64,000 bases of DNA from contig NZ_AOHO01000065.1 in NCBI RefSeq assembly GCF_000342005.1, forward strand, positions 1 to 64,000, given 5' to 3'. This DNA comes from Amycolatopsis decaplanina DSM 44594 (GTDB taxonomy: Bacteria; Actinomycetota; Actinomycetes; Mycobacteriales; Pseudonocardiaceae). The notes below the pieces were generated by a model. That model searched no databases. It was not told the origin of the DNA and was given only the letters and a program-made list of their open reading frames with translations. Both the position numbers and the translations under genes were made by a program. Of this stretch, positions 27,047 to 36,223 are shown one piece after another (position 1 is the first letter of the stretch; each line of letters begins with the position of its first letter).

Positions 27047-28243
27047 TCAATCCCGGTCGAGCATCCCGGGACCGAACACCTCGTAGCGGATGCGATCGGC
27101 GGGCAGGCCGCGGCCGATCAGCCCGGCACGGATCCCGTGCATGAACGGCAAGGGACCGCACAGGTAGGCGGTGGTGCCCGGGTGCAGCGGCAGCGCGCCG
27201 ACATCCATGAGACCGGGCCGCGAGTGGTCGTCGTGGTCGTTCTCGTACCAGTACAGTTCATCGACCTCGGCCAGGCCCGTCGCGGCCTGAGCGCATTCGC
27301 GGCGGAGCGCGTGATGGGCGGGCGAGCGGTCGGCGTGGGCGAGGATGATCCGCCGGGTCGGCTGAGTACGGGCGAGGTGATCCAGCATGGCGGCCATCGG
27401 CGTGATCCCGATGCCGGCGCTGACGAGGAGCGCGGGCCCGTCGCCGATGTCGAGCGTCGTCTCGCCCGCAGGCGGCCCGAGCAACAGAGTGTCGTCTTCG
27501 GTCACATGGTCGTGCAGGTGGTTGGACACCACGCCGTCCGGGGCGCCGTCGCGGCCGCGGACCCGGCGGACGGTGATCCGCAAAGAGCCCCTCCCGGGGC
27601 CGTGCGACAGTGAGTACTGGCGAGGCTGGCGACGGCCGTCGGGTAGGTCGACCGCGACCGAAACGTACTGGCCAGGCGCGAAGTCCGGCACGGCCGCGCC
27701 GTCATCGGGCACCAAGGTGAACGAGACCGCGTCGACGGCCTCGTCGAGCCGCTTCGCCACGCGCCACCGCCGCCAGAGATCGGCGGAATCGAGGTCGCCA
27801 CGTTCGTAGAGACGGGCTTCGGCGGCGATCAGACGGCAGGCGAGCAGCCAGTAGACCTCATGCCACGCCGCGAAGATCTCGGGGGTGACCGCGGCACCGA
27901 GGACGGTGCCGACGGCGGTGAGCAAATGGTGACCGACGATCGGGTACTGCTCGGCCCGGATGCCCAGCGACACGTGCTTGTGGGCGATCCGCTCGGCGAT
28001 TCGCTCGAACGGTGCGGCTGCTTCGCCGGCCTCGGTGATCAAGTACTCGGCGAAGCCGACCACGGCCGACGCCAGCGCGAGCTGCTGCCGGCCGTCGGCT
28101 TGGTTGCCCTGGTTGAACAGGTCGAGCAATTCCGGATGCGCGGAGAACATCGACGAGTAGAACTCACCGGTGATTTCCACGTCGTGCGCGCGCACGACCG
28201 GCAAGGTGGCACGAATCACCGCGGCGGATGCTGGGGACAGCAA
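27047..28243 (-). CDS. hmp: Flavohaemoglobin, NO dioxygenase
   Basis: The 398-residue protein joins a globin (about 1-135, with the proximal-His region RIAHKHVSLGI) to an FAD/NAD reductase. The reductase has RQYSLSHGPG (flavin binding), a VSNHLHDHV segment, GIGITPMAAMLDHL (NAD site) and the terminal YEVFGPGML. Flavohaemoglobins turn nitric oxide into nitrate with O2 and NAD(P)H. Nitrate reductase makes nitrite and hence NO, so its place beside the nar operon fits detoxification. A DevR-like palindrome lies 128 bp upstream. Confidence 0.93.
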   Translation of the reverse strand: MLSPASAAVIRATLPVVRAHDVEITGEFYSSMFSAHPELLDLFNQGNQADGRQQLALASAVVGFAEYLITEAGEAAAPFERIAERIAHKHVSLGIRAEQYPIVGHHLLTAVGTVLGAAVTPEIFAAWHEVYWLLACRLIAAEARLYERGDLDSADLWRRWRVAKRLDEAVDAVSFTLVPDDGAAVPDFAPGQYVSVAVDLPDGRRQPRQYSLSHGPGRGSLRITVRRVRGRDGAPDGVVSNHLHDHVTEDDTLLLGPPAGETTLDIGDGPALLVSAGIGITPMAAMLDHLARTQPTRRIILAHADRSPAHHALRRECAQAATGLAEVDELYWYENDHDDHSRPGLMDVGALPLHPGTTAYLCGPLPFMHGIRAGLIGRGLPADRIRYEVFGPGMLDRD

Positions 28244-28370
28244 GGAATTCTCCTCCTTCGGGGCGTAGGACCAGGCCCTCGCAAGGCGCCGATACGGCCA
28301 CGACCGGTCTCGTTCCCGATCCTGCCGGGAACGGCGTGCGGCACCAAGGGATCTTCGGGGTACTCGGCCG

Positions 28371-28384
28371 GGACCTTGGTCCCT
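28371..28384. promoter_or_regulatory. DevR/DosR-like palindrome upstream of flavohaemoglobin
   Basis: GGGACCTTGGTCCC is a perfect palindrome that matches the core of the DosR consensus (GGGACTWWAGTCCC) at 12 of 14 positions. A further GGGACTCGGCC lies at 28388-28398. The rest of the 355-bp gap (28244-28598) holds only a small hairpin at 28312-28333 and no recognised gene. Confidence 0.5.
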
Positions 28385-28598
28385 GCGGGACTCGGCCGAT
28401 CGGATCAGTCCCGGGCGGGCGAGGAGGACATCACGTCGAGCCGGAGTGGCAACAGGTCGTCCATCGGAGGATCCGGCGAGCGGCGGGGTAGGTCACCGCT
28501 CGCCACTGGGCGTCCATTTGCGACAGCTACACCGGGGTGAGCACGGCCGGGGCACCGGGCCTGATTTCGGGCAATACCGTGCGGACCGGCGATCCGGG

Positions 28599-29651
28599 TC
28601 ATCGAGCGGCCGTGGTGGCCGACGGCGACGATGCCAGGGGAACCAGCAGGCGCGCCGCCCCTGTTCCGTCAGCGGGCACGGACCAGATGTCGCTTTCCTT
28701 CCCGCTCTCGCGCGGCAGGCTGTAGGCGATCGTGTCGTTGTCGAGCCAGACCACCTGGTCGTCCACACTGCGTGTCTCCGCGAGCGGGGTCTCACGCATC
28801 GTGGTCAAGTCCAGCAAGTGTTCCCGCCAAGGCCGCACGTCACCGTCGGCCACGCGCTTCTTGAACGCGAGTTTCGTGCCGTCCGGAGACAACGACGGGC
28901 ATTCCGCGTTCTCCCTCAGCGTGCGCGCGTTCCACGCCTCGTTGTCGCCCTGCACCAGGTACGTCCGCCCCCCGGTGGCGACCGTGGCGAAGAACGTCCG
29001 CTCGTCGGCGGCGAAGGTGACACCCCAGTAGTTGACGTCTTCGCCTCGATGGGGCGCGTCCCCGATCCGCAGCGGGATGCCCTCGATGTTGCTCGACAAC
29101 TCGTTCCGCTCACGATCCATGATGGCCGTACGTGTCGAGAAGGTGCCGGGCTTCGAGTAGGAGTCACCGGTGACGAAGGTGGTCCAGCTTCCCATCCGGC
29201 CACCGGGTGAGAGCTTCGCGCGGTTGGGGATGCCGGGAACGTCGACCCGCTTCACCTCGCCGAGCGCGGAGTCGACGAACAGGGCGACAGCGCCCGGCAT
29301 CGGCGTGGGTTCCTTCGCCAGGCACAGGCCACCGTTCGCCGCCGTGTAGAACCGCTCACACGCGAGCGAACTGATCCGTCGCGGACCCCCGGGTTCGAAA
29401 ACGGGGACCGAGGCGACGTTTCCGTACCCCGGCCCCGGCGCACCGTTGCGGAACAGCAGCCGCCCGGGCTCCCCCAGTACGACCGGCTGGGAGGAATCCA
29501 CCGCGACCGCCGCGTCGGCCGTCCGCCGCTCGGGGCTGTTCGCCTTGGCCTGCATCACGTACACCACCGAGGCGGCGGTGAGCGCGGCGACACCCGCCAG
29601 CGCCACGACGAACTTCACCGGAACCTTCACCCCGTCTCCTTTCCCCGTCAC
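28599..29651 (-). CDS. Membrane-anchored TolB-like beta-propeller protein
   Basis: The 350-residue product has an N-terminal membrane anchor (VKFVVALAGVAALTAASVVYV, about 12-32). An extracytoplasmic domain with PD40/TolB-type blades follows (AKLSPGGRMGSWTTF, ECPSLSPDGTKLAFKKR, QVVWLDNDTIAYSLP, SDIWSVPADGTG). The role is unknown; such propellers bind proteins or ligands outside the membrane. GTG at 29651 overlaps the upstream stop (GTGA). An in-frame GTG at 29630 has a better AAAGGAG site. It is co-transcribed with the metallophosphatase gene. Confidence 0.75.
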   Translation of the reverse strand: MTGKGDGVKVPVKFVVALAGVAALTAASVVYVMQAKANSPERRTADAAVAVDSSQPVVLGEPGRLLFRNGAPGPGYGNVASVPVFEPGGPRRISSLACERFYTAANGGLCLAKEPTPMPGAVALFVDSALGEVKRVDVPGIPNRAKLSPGGRMGSWTTFVTGDSYSKPGTFSTRTAIMDRERNELSSNIEGIPLRIGDAPHRGEDVNYWGVTFAADERTFFATVATGGRTYLVQGDNEAWNARTLRENAECPSLSPDGTKLAFKKRVADGDVRPWREHLLDLTTMRETPLAETRSVDDQVVWLDNDTIAYSLPRESGKESDIWSVPADGTGAARLLVPLASSPSATTAAR

Positions 29652-31216
29652 CGGCAGCTGTACGGGCCCGCTTTGTCGAGCAATTCGCCGTTGGTGCCGA
29701 TGATCTCCCAGGAATACGTCTTTCCCTTGAGCACCAGCTTCATCACCCCGTGCTTGCCCAGGATCTTCTCGACGCCTTCACGGGCCTTGTAATCGAGGTA
29801 AAGGCTGTCGCCGCCGATGCCGGCGATGACCGACCGCACGCCGTTGGCCTCGTCGATGTGCCCGTTGACGTCCAGCGGCTTGGTTCGCTCGTAATGGTGA
29901 TCGTGCCCGGCGAACACGACGTCCGCCTTCGCCCTGGCCAGCTCGTTCCATAACGGCGCCACGCTCTTCGCGTCTCCGGAATTCCCCGAGTTGAAGCGCG
30001 GGTGGTGCCAGTACCCGGCGATACAGGACTTCTTGGTCTTCGCGAGGTCCTTGCGCAGCCACGCGACCTGTTCGGCGCCGGCTCCGTTGTACACCGGGTC
30101 CGAATCGAGCGCGACGAAATGGAAGGCGCCGACGTCGAAGCTGTAGTACGGCTTTCCCTTCGGGGTGGCGATCTTCCCGAAGTACTGTTTGTATCCCGCC
30201 AGATCGTTGTTCCACTCGTGGTTACCCGGCGTGGGTTTCGTGATCTTCTTGAACTTGCCCCAGGTCTTGTCGTAATAGGACCGGAATTCTTCGATGGTGC
30301 CGTCGACGTATTGATTGTCGCCGACCGTCAGCACGTACCGAGGTTTGATCCTGCTCACCAGTTCCGCCGTCCGCTGGTGCTCGGACGGCAGCTCCGGTTT
30401 GGCGATGTCGCCGGCGAGCGCGATGACGATGCCGTCGGACGCCGTCGGCTGGGTGGACGCCTTGATCGGCACGGTCGCCCCGGACAGGTTCCCCGCCGCG
30501 TCCCGCGCCCGCACCGCGTACCTGAAGTCGAAGCCCGACGCCAGTGACGTGTCGGTGTAGGACGTCGTCGCGGACCGGCCGATGACGTTGCCGTTGCGCA
30601 GGACCTCGTACTCGGCGACGCCGACGTTGTCAGTGGACGCGGTCCAGCCGAGTGTGATGCTCTCGGTGGTGGACGACGCCTGCCGGAGTCCGATCGGCAC
30701 CGAGGGCGGCTGGATGTCGCCGTCGCCGGTCCGGACGCCGTAAACCTCCAGTTCCCACAGTGAATACCCGTAAACGGTCGCCCGTGCCGTGCCGAAGATC
30801 CGGACGTGCCTGGCGGAGGTGTTCAGATCGGTGAACTCGTCGAGACCGCCGTCGCCACCCACGACGGTTTTCACGTCCCGCCAGTTCTGACCGTCGTCGG
30901 ACGCCTGGACCTGATAGTCCTTCGCGTGGGCCGATTCCCAGAAGACCTTGATCCGGCTGATGTCCGCGGGACCGCCGAGGTCGACCGCGATCCACTGTGG
31001 ATCGCCCTCCAGACTCGCCCAGCGGGTCGTCGAATCGCCGTCCACGGCGAGAGCGCCGCCGAAACCCTCGTTCTCGACGGTGGAGGTCGTGGTCCGTTTG
31101 TTGACCGACAGCAGTGATTCCACCTGTCCGGCCGTGGCGCTGGATGCGGTCACGGGCTGAGCGAGCAGGACGATCGCCGCGATCGCGGCGGTGCCCGGCT
31201 TCACCATTCGATTCAC
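29648..31216 (-). CDS. Secreted F5/8C-FN3-metallophosphoesterase (paralogue 1)
   Basis: The 522 residues comprise a signal peptide (1-30), an F5/8 type C (discoidin) carbohydrate-binding domain (about 34-162), a fibronectin III domain (about 168-255) and a calcineurin-like metallophosphoesterase (about 262-505). Metal motifs are visible: GDI, VGDNQY, GNHEW, YWHHPRF and GHDHHYER. It is a predicted secreted phosphatase that docks on a polysaccharide. It is a close tandem copy of the next upstream gene, which ends in its own hairpin. Confidence 0.9.
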   Translation of the reverse strand: MNRMVKPGTAAIAAIVLLAQPVTASSATAGQVESLLSVNKRTTTSTVENEGFGGALAVDGDSTTRWASLEGDPQWIAVDLGGPADISRIKVFWESAHAKDYQVQASDDGQNWRDVKTVVGGDGGLDEFTDLNTSARHVRIFGTARATVYGYSLWELEVYGVRTGDGDIQPPSVPIGLRQASSTTESITLGWTASTDNVGVAEYEVLRNGNVIGRSATTSYTDTSLASGFDFRYAVRARDAAGNLSGATVPIKASTQPTASDGIVIALAGDIAKPELPSEHQRTAELVSRIKPRYVLTVGDNQYVDGTIEEFRSYYDKTWGKFKKITKPTPGNHEWNNDLAGYKQYFGKIATPKGKPYYSFDVGAFHFVALDSDPVYNGAGAEQVAWLRKDLAKTKKSCIAGYWHHPRFNSGNSGDAKSVAPLWNELARAKADVVFAGHDHHYERTKPLDVNGHIDEANGVRSVIAGIGGDSLYLDYKAREGVEKILGKHGVMKLVLKGKTYSWEIIGTNGELLDKAGPYSCR

Positions 31217-31256
31217 CTGTACTCCTGGATGGGCCTACGTCGTCGTGAACTACAGA

Positions 31257-31292
31257 CCGTGGTCCGGTGCCGCGTACGGCACCGGACCACGG
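31257..31292 (-). terminator. Strong terminator between the phosphatase paralogues
   Basis: A perfect 16-bp stem (31257-31272 with 31277-31292, starting CCGTGGTCCGGTGCCG) with a 4-base CGTA loop lies three bases after the stop of paralogue 2. It should separate the two phosphatase transcripts or attenuate the downstream copy. Confidence 0.8.
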
Positions 31293-31295
31293 CCG

Positions 31296-32864
31296 TCAGC
31301 GGCAGGTGTACGGACCGGCCTTGTCGAGCACATTCCCGGCGGTGTCGTGGATCTCCCAGGAATAGGACTTCCCGTTCAACATCAGCTTCATCACTCCGTG
31401 CTTGGCGAGGATCTTCTCCACCCCTTCACGTGCCTTGTAGTCCGTGTAGAGGTAGTCGCCGCCGATGCCGGCGATGACCGATCGCACGCCGTTGGCCTCG
31501 TCGATGTGCCCGTTGACGTCCAGCGGCTTGGTCCGCTCGTAGTGATGGTCGTGCCCGGTGATCACCATGTCCGCCTTCGCCCTGGCCAGCTCGTTCCACA
31601 GCGGCGCGATCTGCTTCTTGTCGCCGGAATTGCCCGAGTTGAAGCGCGGGTGGTGCCAGTACCCGATGACACAGGACTTCGTGTTCTTCGCCAGGTCGTC
31701 GCGCAGCCACGTCACCTGCTCGGAACCGCCGCCGGTGTAGACGGGATTCGAGTCCATCGCGACGAAGTGGAAGTCACCGATGTCGTAGCTGTAGTACGGC
31801 AAGCCCTGCGGGTACGCGATCGCGCCGAAGTACTCCTTGTACCCCCTGAGCTGGTCGTCCCACTCGTGGTTGCCCGTCGTGGGCTTGGTGATGCTCTTGA
31901 ACTTGCCCCACGTCTTGTCGTAGTGGGCGCGGTACTCGGAAATGGTGCCCTTGTGGTACTGGTTGTCGCCCACGGTCAGCACGTACTGCGGGTTGATCCT
32001 GGCGACCTGGTTCGCGGTCCCCTGATGTGTGGAGAAGAGCTCCGGGTTGGCGATGTCACCCGCGAGCGCGATCGTGACGGGACCGGTGCCGCCGGGCTGG
32101 GTCGCGGCCCTGACCACCGGACTCGCCGCGGAAACGTTGCCCGCCGCGTCCTGCGCCCGCACGGAGTAGCCGAACTCGACTCCGGACGCCAGGCCGCTGT
32201 CGGTGTAGGTGGTCGTCGCCGTGGTTCCGACGACATTCCCGTCGCGGAGCACCTCGTACTCGGTGACCCCGACGTTGTCGGTGGACGCTGTCCAGCCGAG
32301 GGTGACGCTGTCCGCCGTGGTGGCCTTCGCGGCGAGGCCCGTGGGCACCGTCGGCGCCTGCGTATCGCCGCCGCCGACGCGGTCGCCGTAGATTTCCAGC
32401 TCCCACAGCGAATAGCCGTAGGTCGTACCGCGAGCCGTACCGTGGACGCGGATGTGGCGCGCGGAGGCGTTGAGGCCGAGGTGCTCGTCGATGCCGCCGT
32501 CACCGCCGACGACCGACTTGATGTCGGTCCAGGTCCTGCCATCGGCAGAGCCCTGGATCTTGTAGGTCTTGGCGTAGGCGGCTTCCCAGTTCAGTTTGAC
32601 CTTGGTGACGGTCGCGGTACCGCCGAGGTCGACGGCGATCCATTGCGGATCGACCCCCTCCTCGCTCGCCCACCGGGTGGTGGTGCTGCCGTCGACGGCG
32701 TTGCCGCCCTCGAAGCCGGGGCCCTCGACCGACGAGGTCGTGGTCGGTTTGCCGGCGGACAGCAGGGATTCCGCTTGCGCGGCGGTACCCGAAGAGATCA
32801 GTGTCTGCCCCAGCAGGACCAGGGTCGCCACCGCGACACCGGCCAGGGGTGTTCTCCGTTTCAT
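31296..32864 (-). CDS. Secreted F5/8C-FN3-metallophosphoesterase (paralogue 2)
   Basis: The 522 residues have the same signal peptide, F5/8C, FN3 and metallophosphoesterase layout as its neighbour, with the metal motifs GDIANPE, VGDNQYHKG, GNHEWDD, YWHHPRFN and GHDHHYERTK. The two proteins have the same length and align without large gaps. A gene duplication is therefore clear, with more divergence in the lectin domain. This copy has its own promoter region with an operator-like palindrome at 32937 and probably leads the group. Confidence 0.9.
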   Translation of the reverse strand: MKRRTPLAGVAVATLVLLGQTLISSGTAAQAESLLSAGKPTTTSSVEGPGFEGGNAVDGSTTTRWASEEGVDPQWIAVDLGGTATVTKVKLNWEAAYAKTYKIQGSADGRTWTDIKSVVGGDGGIDEHLGLNASARHIRVHGTARGTTYGYSLWELEIYGDRVGGGDTQAPTVPTGLAAKATTADSVTLGWTASTDNVGVTEYEVLRDGNVVGTTATTTYTDSGLASGVEFGYSVRAQDAAGNVSAASPVVRAATQPGGTGPVTIALAGDIANPELFSTHQGTANQVARINPQYVLTVGDNQYHKGTISEYRAHYDKTWGKFKSITKPTTGNHEWDDQLRGYKEYFGAIAYPQGLPYYSYDIGDFHFVAMDSNPVYTGGGSEQVTWLRDDLAKNTKSCVIGYWHHPRFNSGNSGDKKQIAPLWNELARAKADMVITGHDHHYERTKPLDVNGHIDEANGVRSVIAGIGGDYLYTDYKAREGVEKILAKHGVMKLMLNGKSYSWEIHDTAGNVLDKAGPYTCR

Positions 32865-32936
32865 GCGAACTCCTCGACGTTGCGGAGTCGGCGAGTACCG
32901 GCGGTGGGGCGGCGACTGTCAGCCGGAGTCGCTTTA

Positions 32937-32955
32937 GTTAAGTAAGTTTCCTAAC
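32937..32955 (-). promoter_or_regulatory. Operator-like palindrome before phosphatase paralogue 2
   Basis: GTTAAGTAAGTTTCCTAAC is a 19-bp imperfect palindrome in an AT-rich island, 73 bp upstream of the phosphatase start and 85 bp before the PucR start. Its GTTAGGAAA half resembles elements often seen before secreted hydrolase genes in actinomycetes. The bound regulator is unknown. Confidence 0.4.
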
Positions 32956-33039
32956 GATTGTAGTGTAAAAGGTTCTTAAACTCACAGTCAACGGGTGAAC
33001 GCGCGGTGCCCGGCACCATTTGATGGCAGGGTCGCGGCC

Positions 33040-34578
33040 ATGGTGACGCTGGATCGGCTCGTGAACGTCCTGGGTGGATACGGGGCGCGGTTGTGGTGCT
33101 GCCCGGTGTCGCGCGAGGTGGCCTTGCGCGACGTCGTGATGCGCGACGCCGCCGACCCACGCGACCTGCGCGGGGACGTGTACCTCGCGGTCGGGACGGA
33201 CTCCGTCACGACGGCTGTCGAGCTGGCCGCGGCGGCACAGGCGTCGGTCGTCCTGGTCCGCGGATCGGCGCCGCCCGATCCGGAGGCGGCCGAACGAGCG
33301 GAGCGCGCCGGCGTCGCGGTGCTGCTGGTGGAGCCGGACGTGTCCTGGGGTCACCTCGCCGGCGTGGTCTACGGGCTCGTGCTGGAAGGCCGCGAGACCG
33401 AGTCGGGCCGCGGGCCGACCGATCTGTTCGCGCTGGCCGACAGTCTCGCGGACGCGCTCGGCAGCGCGGTGACCATCGAGGACCGGCTCTCCCGGGTCCT
33501 CGCCTACTCCAGCCGCCAGCACCTGGCCGACCGGGCGCGGCTGGAGACGATCCTGGGCAGGCGTGTGCCGGAGCCGGTCCGCGAACTGTTCGAACGGCGG
33601 GGTGTGTTCGCGCACCTCGCGGAGTCCGACGAGCCGCTGTTCGTCGAGGCCGATCCCGAACACGGGCTCACCGGGCGCATGGTGGTCGCGGTCCGCGCGG
33701 GCCGGGAGATGCTGGGCTCGATCTGGGTGGAATGCGACCGGCCGCTGACCGACACCCGGCGCGCGGTCCTGCGGGACAGCTCGCGCACGGTCGGCCTGCA
33801 CCTGTTGCGCTCCCGGGCGAGCGCGGACCTGGAGCGGCAGGTCGAATCCGATCTGGTGATCCGGCTGGTCGAGGGCACGCCGGACGCGGCGGCCGTGCTC
33901 AGCAGGCTCGGCCTGCCGCCCGGCCGGTTCCGGGTGATCGCGCTCCAAGCCCATATCGGCGACGAGCGCCACGCCGCGCTCCTGCTCGCGTTCGAGCGGG
34001 CGACCACCGGTTTCGGCTGGTCACGGCCGGGTCGCAGCACGTTGTTCAGCAACACCGTCTACACCGTCCTGCCCGGGGACGACGTCGAAGCGGCCAGGGC
34101 GTGGGTGCGTTCGATTCGTGAGGCGCTGCCCCGGCAGGTGACGATGCTGGCCGGGATAGGGTCGGGCGCGGTGCCGGCGGAGCTGCCCGCCAGCAGGCTG
34201 GAAGCCGACGAATGTCTCGCGCTGCACAGCGTGCGGCCTGGCACGAAGTCAGCGATCGCCTACGACGAGGCCTGGGACGACATCCTGGTGCAACGACTGC
34301 GGGCCGCCGCGGCGTCCGGCCGGGCACCGGCTCGTGGCCCGATCACCGAGTTGCGGCGGCACGACAGCGCGAACGCCACCAGCTACGTCGCGACGCTACG
34401 CGCCTGGCTCGAAGCGCAAGGGGATCTCGCGGAGGCCGCCGAGCGGCTGGAGGTGCACCCCAACACGATCCGCTACCGGCTCCGGAAGATGGCCGAGGTG
34501 ACCGAACTCCGCCTCGACCAGCCCGCGAAACGGCTGGCGATGATCATCGAGCTGGCTGTTTCCGACCCGGCCCCTTGA
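33040..34578 (+). CDS. PucR/CdaR-family transcriptional regulator
   Basis: The 512-residue regulator has an N-terminal PucR-type sensor domain (GTDSVTTAVELAAAAQASVV), a central GGDEF-like region and a C-terminal PucR helix-turn-helix (EAAERLEVHPNTIRYRLRKMAEV near 470-495). The ATG at 33040 gives the usual MVTLDRLVNVLGG opening. PucR proteins control purine, proline or other amino-acid use. The amino-acid oxidase gene 109 bases downstream is the likely target. Confidence 0.88.
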   Translation: MVTLDRLVNVLGGYGARLWCCPVSREVALRDVVMRDAADPRDLRGDVYLAVGTDSVTTAVELAAAAQASVVLVRGSAPPDPEAAERAERAGVAVLLVEPDVSWGHLAGVVYGLVLEGRETESGRGPTDLFALADSLADALGSAVTIEDRLSRVLAYSSRQHLADRARLETILGRRVPEPVRELFERRGVFAHLAESDEPLFVEADPEHGLTGRMVVAVRAGREMLGSIWVECDRPLTDTRRAVLRDSSRTVGLHLLRSRASADLERQVESDLVIRLVEGTPDAAAVLSRLGLPPGRFRVIALQAHIGDERHAALLLAFERATTGFGWSRPGRSTLFSNTVYTVLPGDDVEAARAWVRSIREALPRQVTMLAGIGSGAVPAELPASRLEADECLALHSVRPGTKSAIAYDEAWDDILVQRLRAAAASGRAPARGPITELRRHDSANATSYVATLRAWLEAQGDLAEAAERLEVHPNTIRYRLRKMAEVTELRLDQPAKRLAMIIELAVSDPAP

Positions 34579-34687
34579 CCGTTCCGGCCAAAACGATCCG
34601 CCCGGATTGTCGGATCCGGACAATCACCGGCGTCCTGATCCGAGCCATCCTGACCGCGACAGCACCACTCGCGCAGCGGAGGAATTC

Positions 34688-35950
34688 ATGGGCGATCTCG
34701 ACCGGATCGACGGCGGCCCGCGTTCGGCGATCGTGATCGGGGCCGGCGTGGTCGGCCTGTCGACCGCGTGGTTCCTGCAGGAACGTGGCGTCGGAGTCAC
34801 GGTGCTGGACCGCGAAGGCATCGCGGCGGGCGCGTCGTGGGGCAATGCCGGCTGGCTCTCCCCCGGGCTCGCGATCCCGCTCAACGAACCCGGTGTCCTG
34901 CGCTACGGACTGCGGACGCTGCTGGACCGGCAGGCCCCGCTGCACGTTCCGCCGTCCCCCGATCCGCGGCTGTGGTCGTTCCTCGCCCGGTTCGCCGCGA
35001 GCTGCACCGGGCGATCGTGGATCCGCGCTGTCAAGGCGAACTCGCCGCTGAACGAGGAATGCCTGGAAGCCTTCGACGTCCTCACCTCGAACGGGGTGGA
35101 CGCGCCGACCATCGAAGCGCCGATCACGGCCGCGTTCGAGACCGCCGACCAGGCCGCGGGGCTGATCGCCGAACTGCGGCGCATCGGGGAAGCCGGACAG
35201 GACATCGCCTACACCCGGCTCACCGCGGCCGATCTCGCCGACCGGTTCCCCCAGGCCACGGCCCGGCTCGGCGCCGGTGTCCGGATCGACGGGCAGCGCT
35301 ACGTGGACCCGGGCCGGTTCGTCGAGTCGCTGGCACGGGCGGTGGTCGGCCGGGGCGGCACGATCCGTCACAAGTTCGAAGTCGCTTCTCTGCGCGCGCA
35401 CCGCCACGCACTGGGCGTGCGCTCGAAGACGGGACAGACGGTGAACGCCAACGCGGTCGTGCTGGCGACCGGGGCCTGGCTGGGGGACCTGGGCCGGAAG
35501 TGGGGTGTCAAGGTCCCCGTGCGTGCCGGACGCGGCTACTCCTTCACCGTGCCGACCGACCGTCCGGTGCCGGGACCGCTCTACCTGCCGGACATCCGGG
35601 TGGCGTGCACGCCGTACCGGGAAGGCCTCCGCGTGGCCGGGACGATGGAGTTCCGGAAGCCGGACGCGCCACTGGATCCGGCCCGGATCGCCGCGATCAT
35701 CGCCTCGGCACGACCGTTCCTCACCGGCCTGGACTGGGACCGGCGCACCGACGAATGGGTCGGCTCCCGCCCGGTCAGCACCGACGGGCGGCACGTGATC
35801 GGCGCGACGAGCACCCCCGGGCTCTACGTCGCGGGCGGGCACGGGATGTGGGGACTGACCCACGGCCCGATCACCGGACGCCTGCTGGCCGAGCACATCA
35901 CCACCGGCAAGCAGCCCGAGGCCCTGCGCCCCTTCGACCCCCTTCGCTGA
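34688..35950 (+). CDS. FAD-dependent D-amino-acid dehydrogenase-like oxidoreductase
   Basis: The 420-residue DAO/DadA-type flavoprotein has the FAD-binding GAGVVGLSTAWFLQ near 18-31, a SWGNAGWLSPG loop near 51 and the C-terminal VAGGHGMWGLTHGPITGRLLAE. DadA enzymes deaminate D-amino acids and pass electrons to the respiratory chain; relatives oxidise proline or sarcosine, so the substrate is open. GGAGGAATTC precedes the ATG at 34688. The PucR gene just upstream suggests local control. Confidence 0.85.
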   Translation: MGDLDRIDGGPRSAIVIGAGVVGLSTAWFLQERGVGVTVLDREGIAAGASWGNAGWLSPGLAIPLNEPGVLRYGLRTLLDRQAPLHVPPSPDPRLWSFLARFAASCTGRSWIRAVKANSPLNEECLEAFDVLTSNGVDAPTIEAPITAAFETADQAAGLIAELRRIGEAGQDIAYTRLTAADLADRFPQATARLGAGVRIDGQRYVDPGRFVESLARAVVGRGGTIRHKFEVASLRAHRHALGVRSKTGQTVNANAVVLATGAWLGDLGRKWGVKVPVRAGRGYSFTVPTDRPVPGPLYLPDIRVACTPYREGLRVAGTMEFRKPDAPLDPARIAAIIASARPFLTGLDWDRRTDEWVGSRPVSTDGRHVIGATSTPGLYVAGGHGMWGLTHGPITGRLLAEHITTGKQPEALRPFDPLR

Positions 35951-35962
35951 TTTCGGGTGACG

Positions 35963-36133
35963 ATGCTCCCAGACGACGAGACTCCACCGGACGAACAGTC
36001 CGAAGTGGACCGGCTCCGCGCCGAGAACGCCCTGCTGCGCACCGAGAAGGACCTCCTGCTGAAGGCCGCGATCGGCTTCGCCACCGACGCGGGCGCCTTC
36101 CGGCGGCGGTCCCGTGAACCAGAGACCCGCTGA
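35963..36133 (+). CDS. Small leucine-zipper protein, IS3 OrfA tail-like
   Basis: Fifty-six residues (MLPDDETPPDEQ...) centre on a coiled coil: VDRLRAENALLRTEKDLLLK and then AAIGFATDAG. This heptad pattern matches the C-terminal leucine zipper of IS3-family OrfA proteins (LRxENxxLRxEKDxLKKAxxFFA). The helix-turn-helix part is missing and no OrfB is nearby. It may be a domesticated zipper or an insertion-sequence scrap. GTG at 35957 is an alternative start, and a terminator follows. Confidence 0.5.
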   Translation: MLPDDETPPDEQSEVDRLRAENALLRTEKDLLLKAAIGFATDAGAFRRRSREPETR

Positions 36134-36154
36134 CCGACGCGGGACTCACCGAAG

Positions 36155-36197
36155 GTCTGTGGGGGCCGGGTCCTTTCCGCGCCCGGCCCTCACAGAC
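36155..36197 (+). terminator. Terminator hairpin before the GreA-like gene
   Basis: A 16-bp stem with one mismatch (36155-36170, beginning GTCTGTGGGGG, with 36182-36197) and 11-base loop follows the small zipper gene by 21 bases. It closes the PucR-oxidase transcript. Confidence 0.75.
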
Positions 36198-36223
36198 GTA
36201 TCCATCGAAAGGCGATCACCACC

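Noticed and set aside
31191..32945. 584-codon plus-strand frame opposite phosphatase paralogue 2
   Set aside because: Antisense shadow; the phosphatase has signal peptide and metal motifs on the minus strand.
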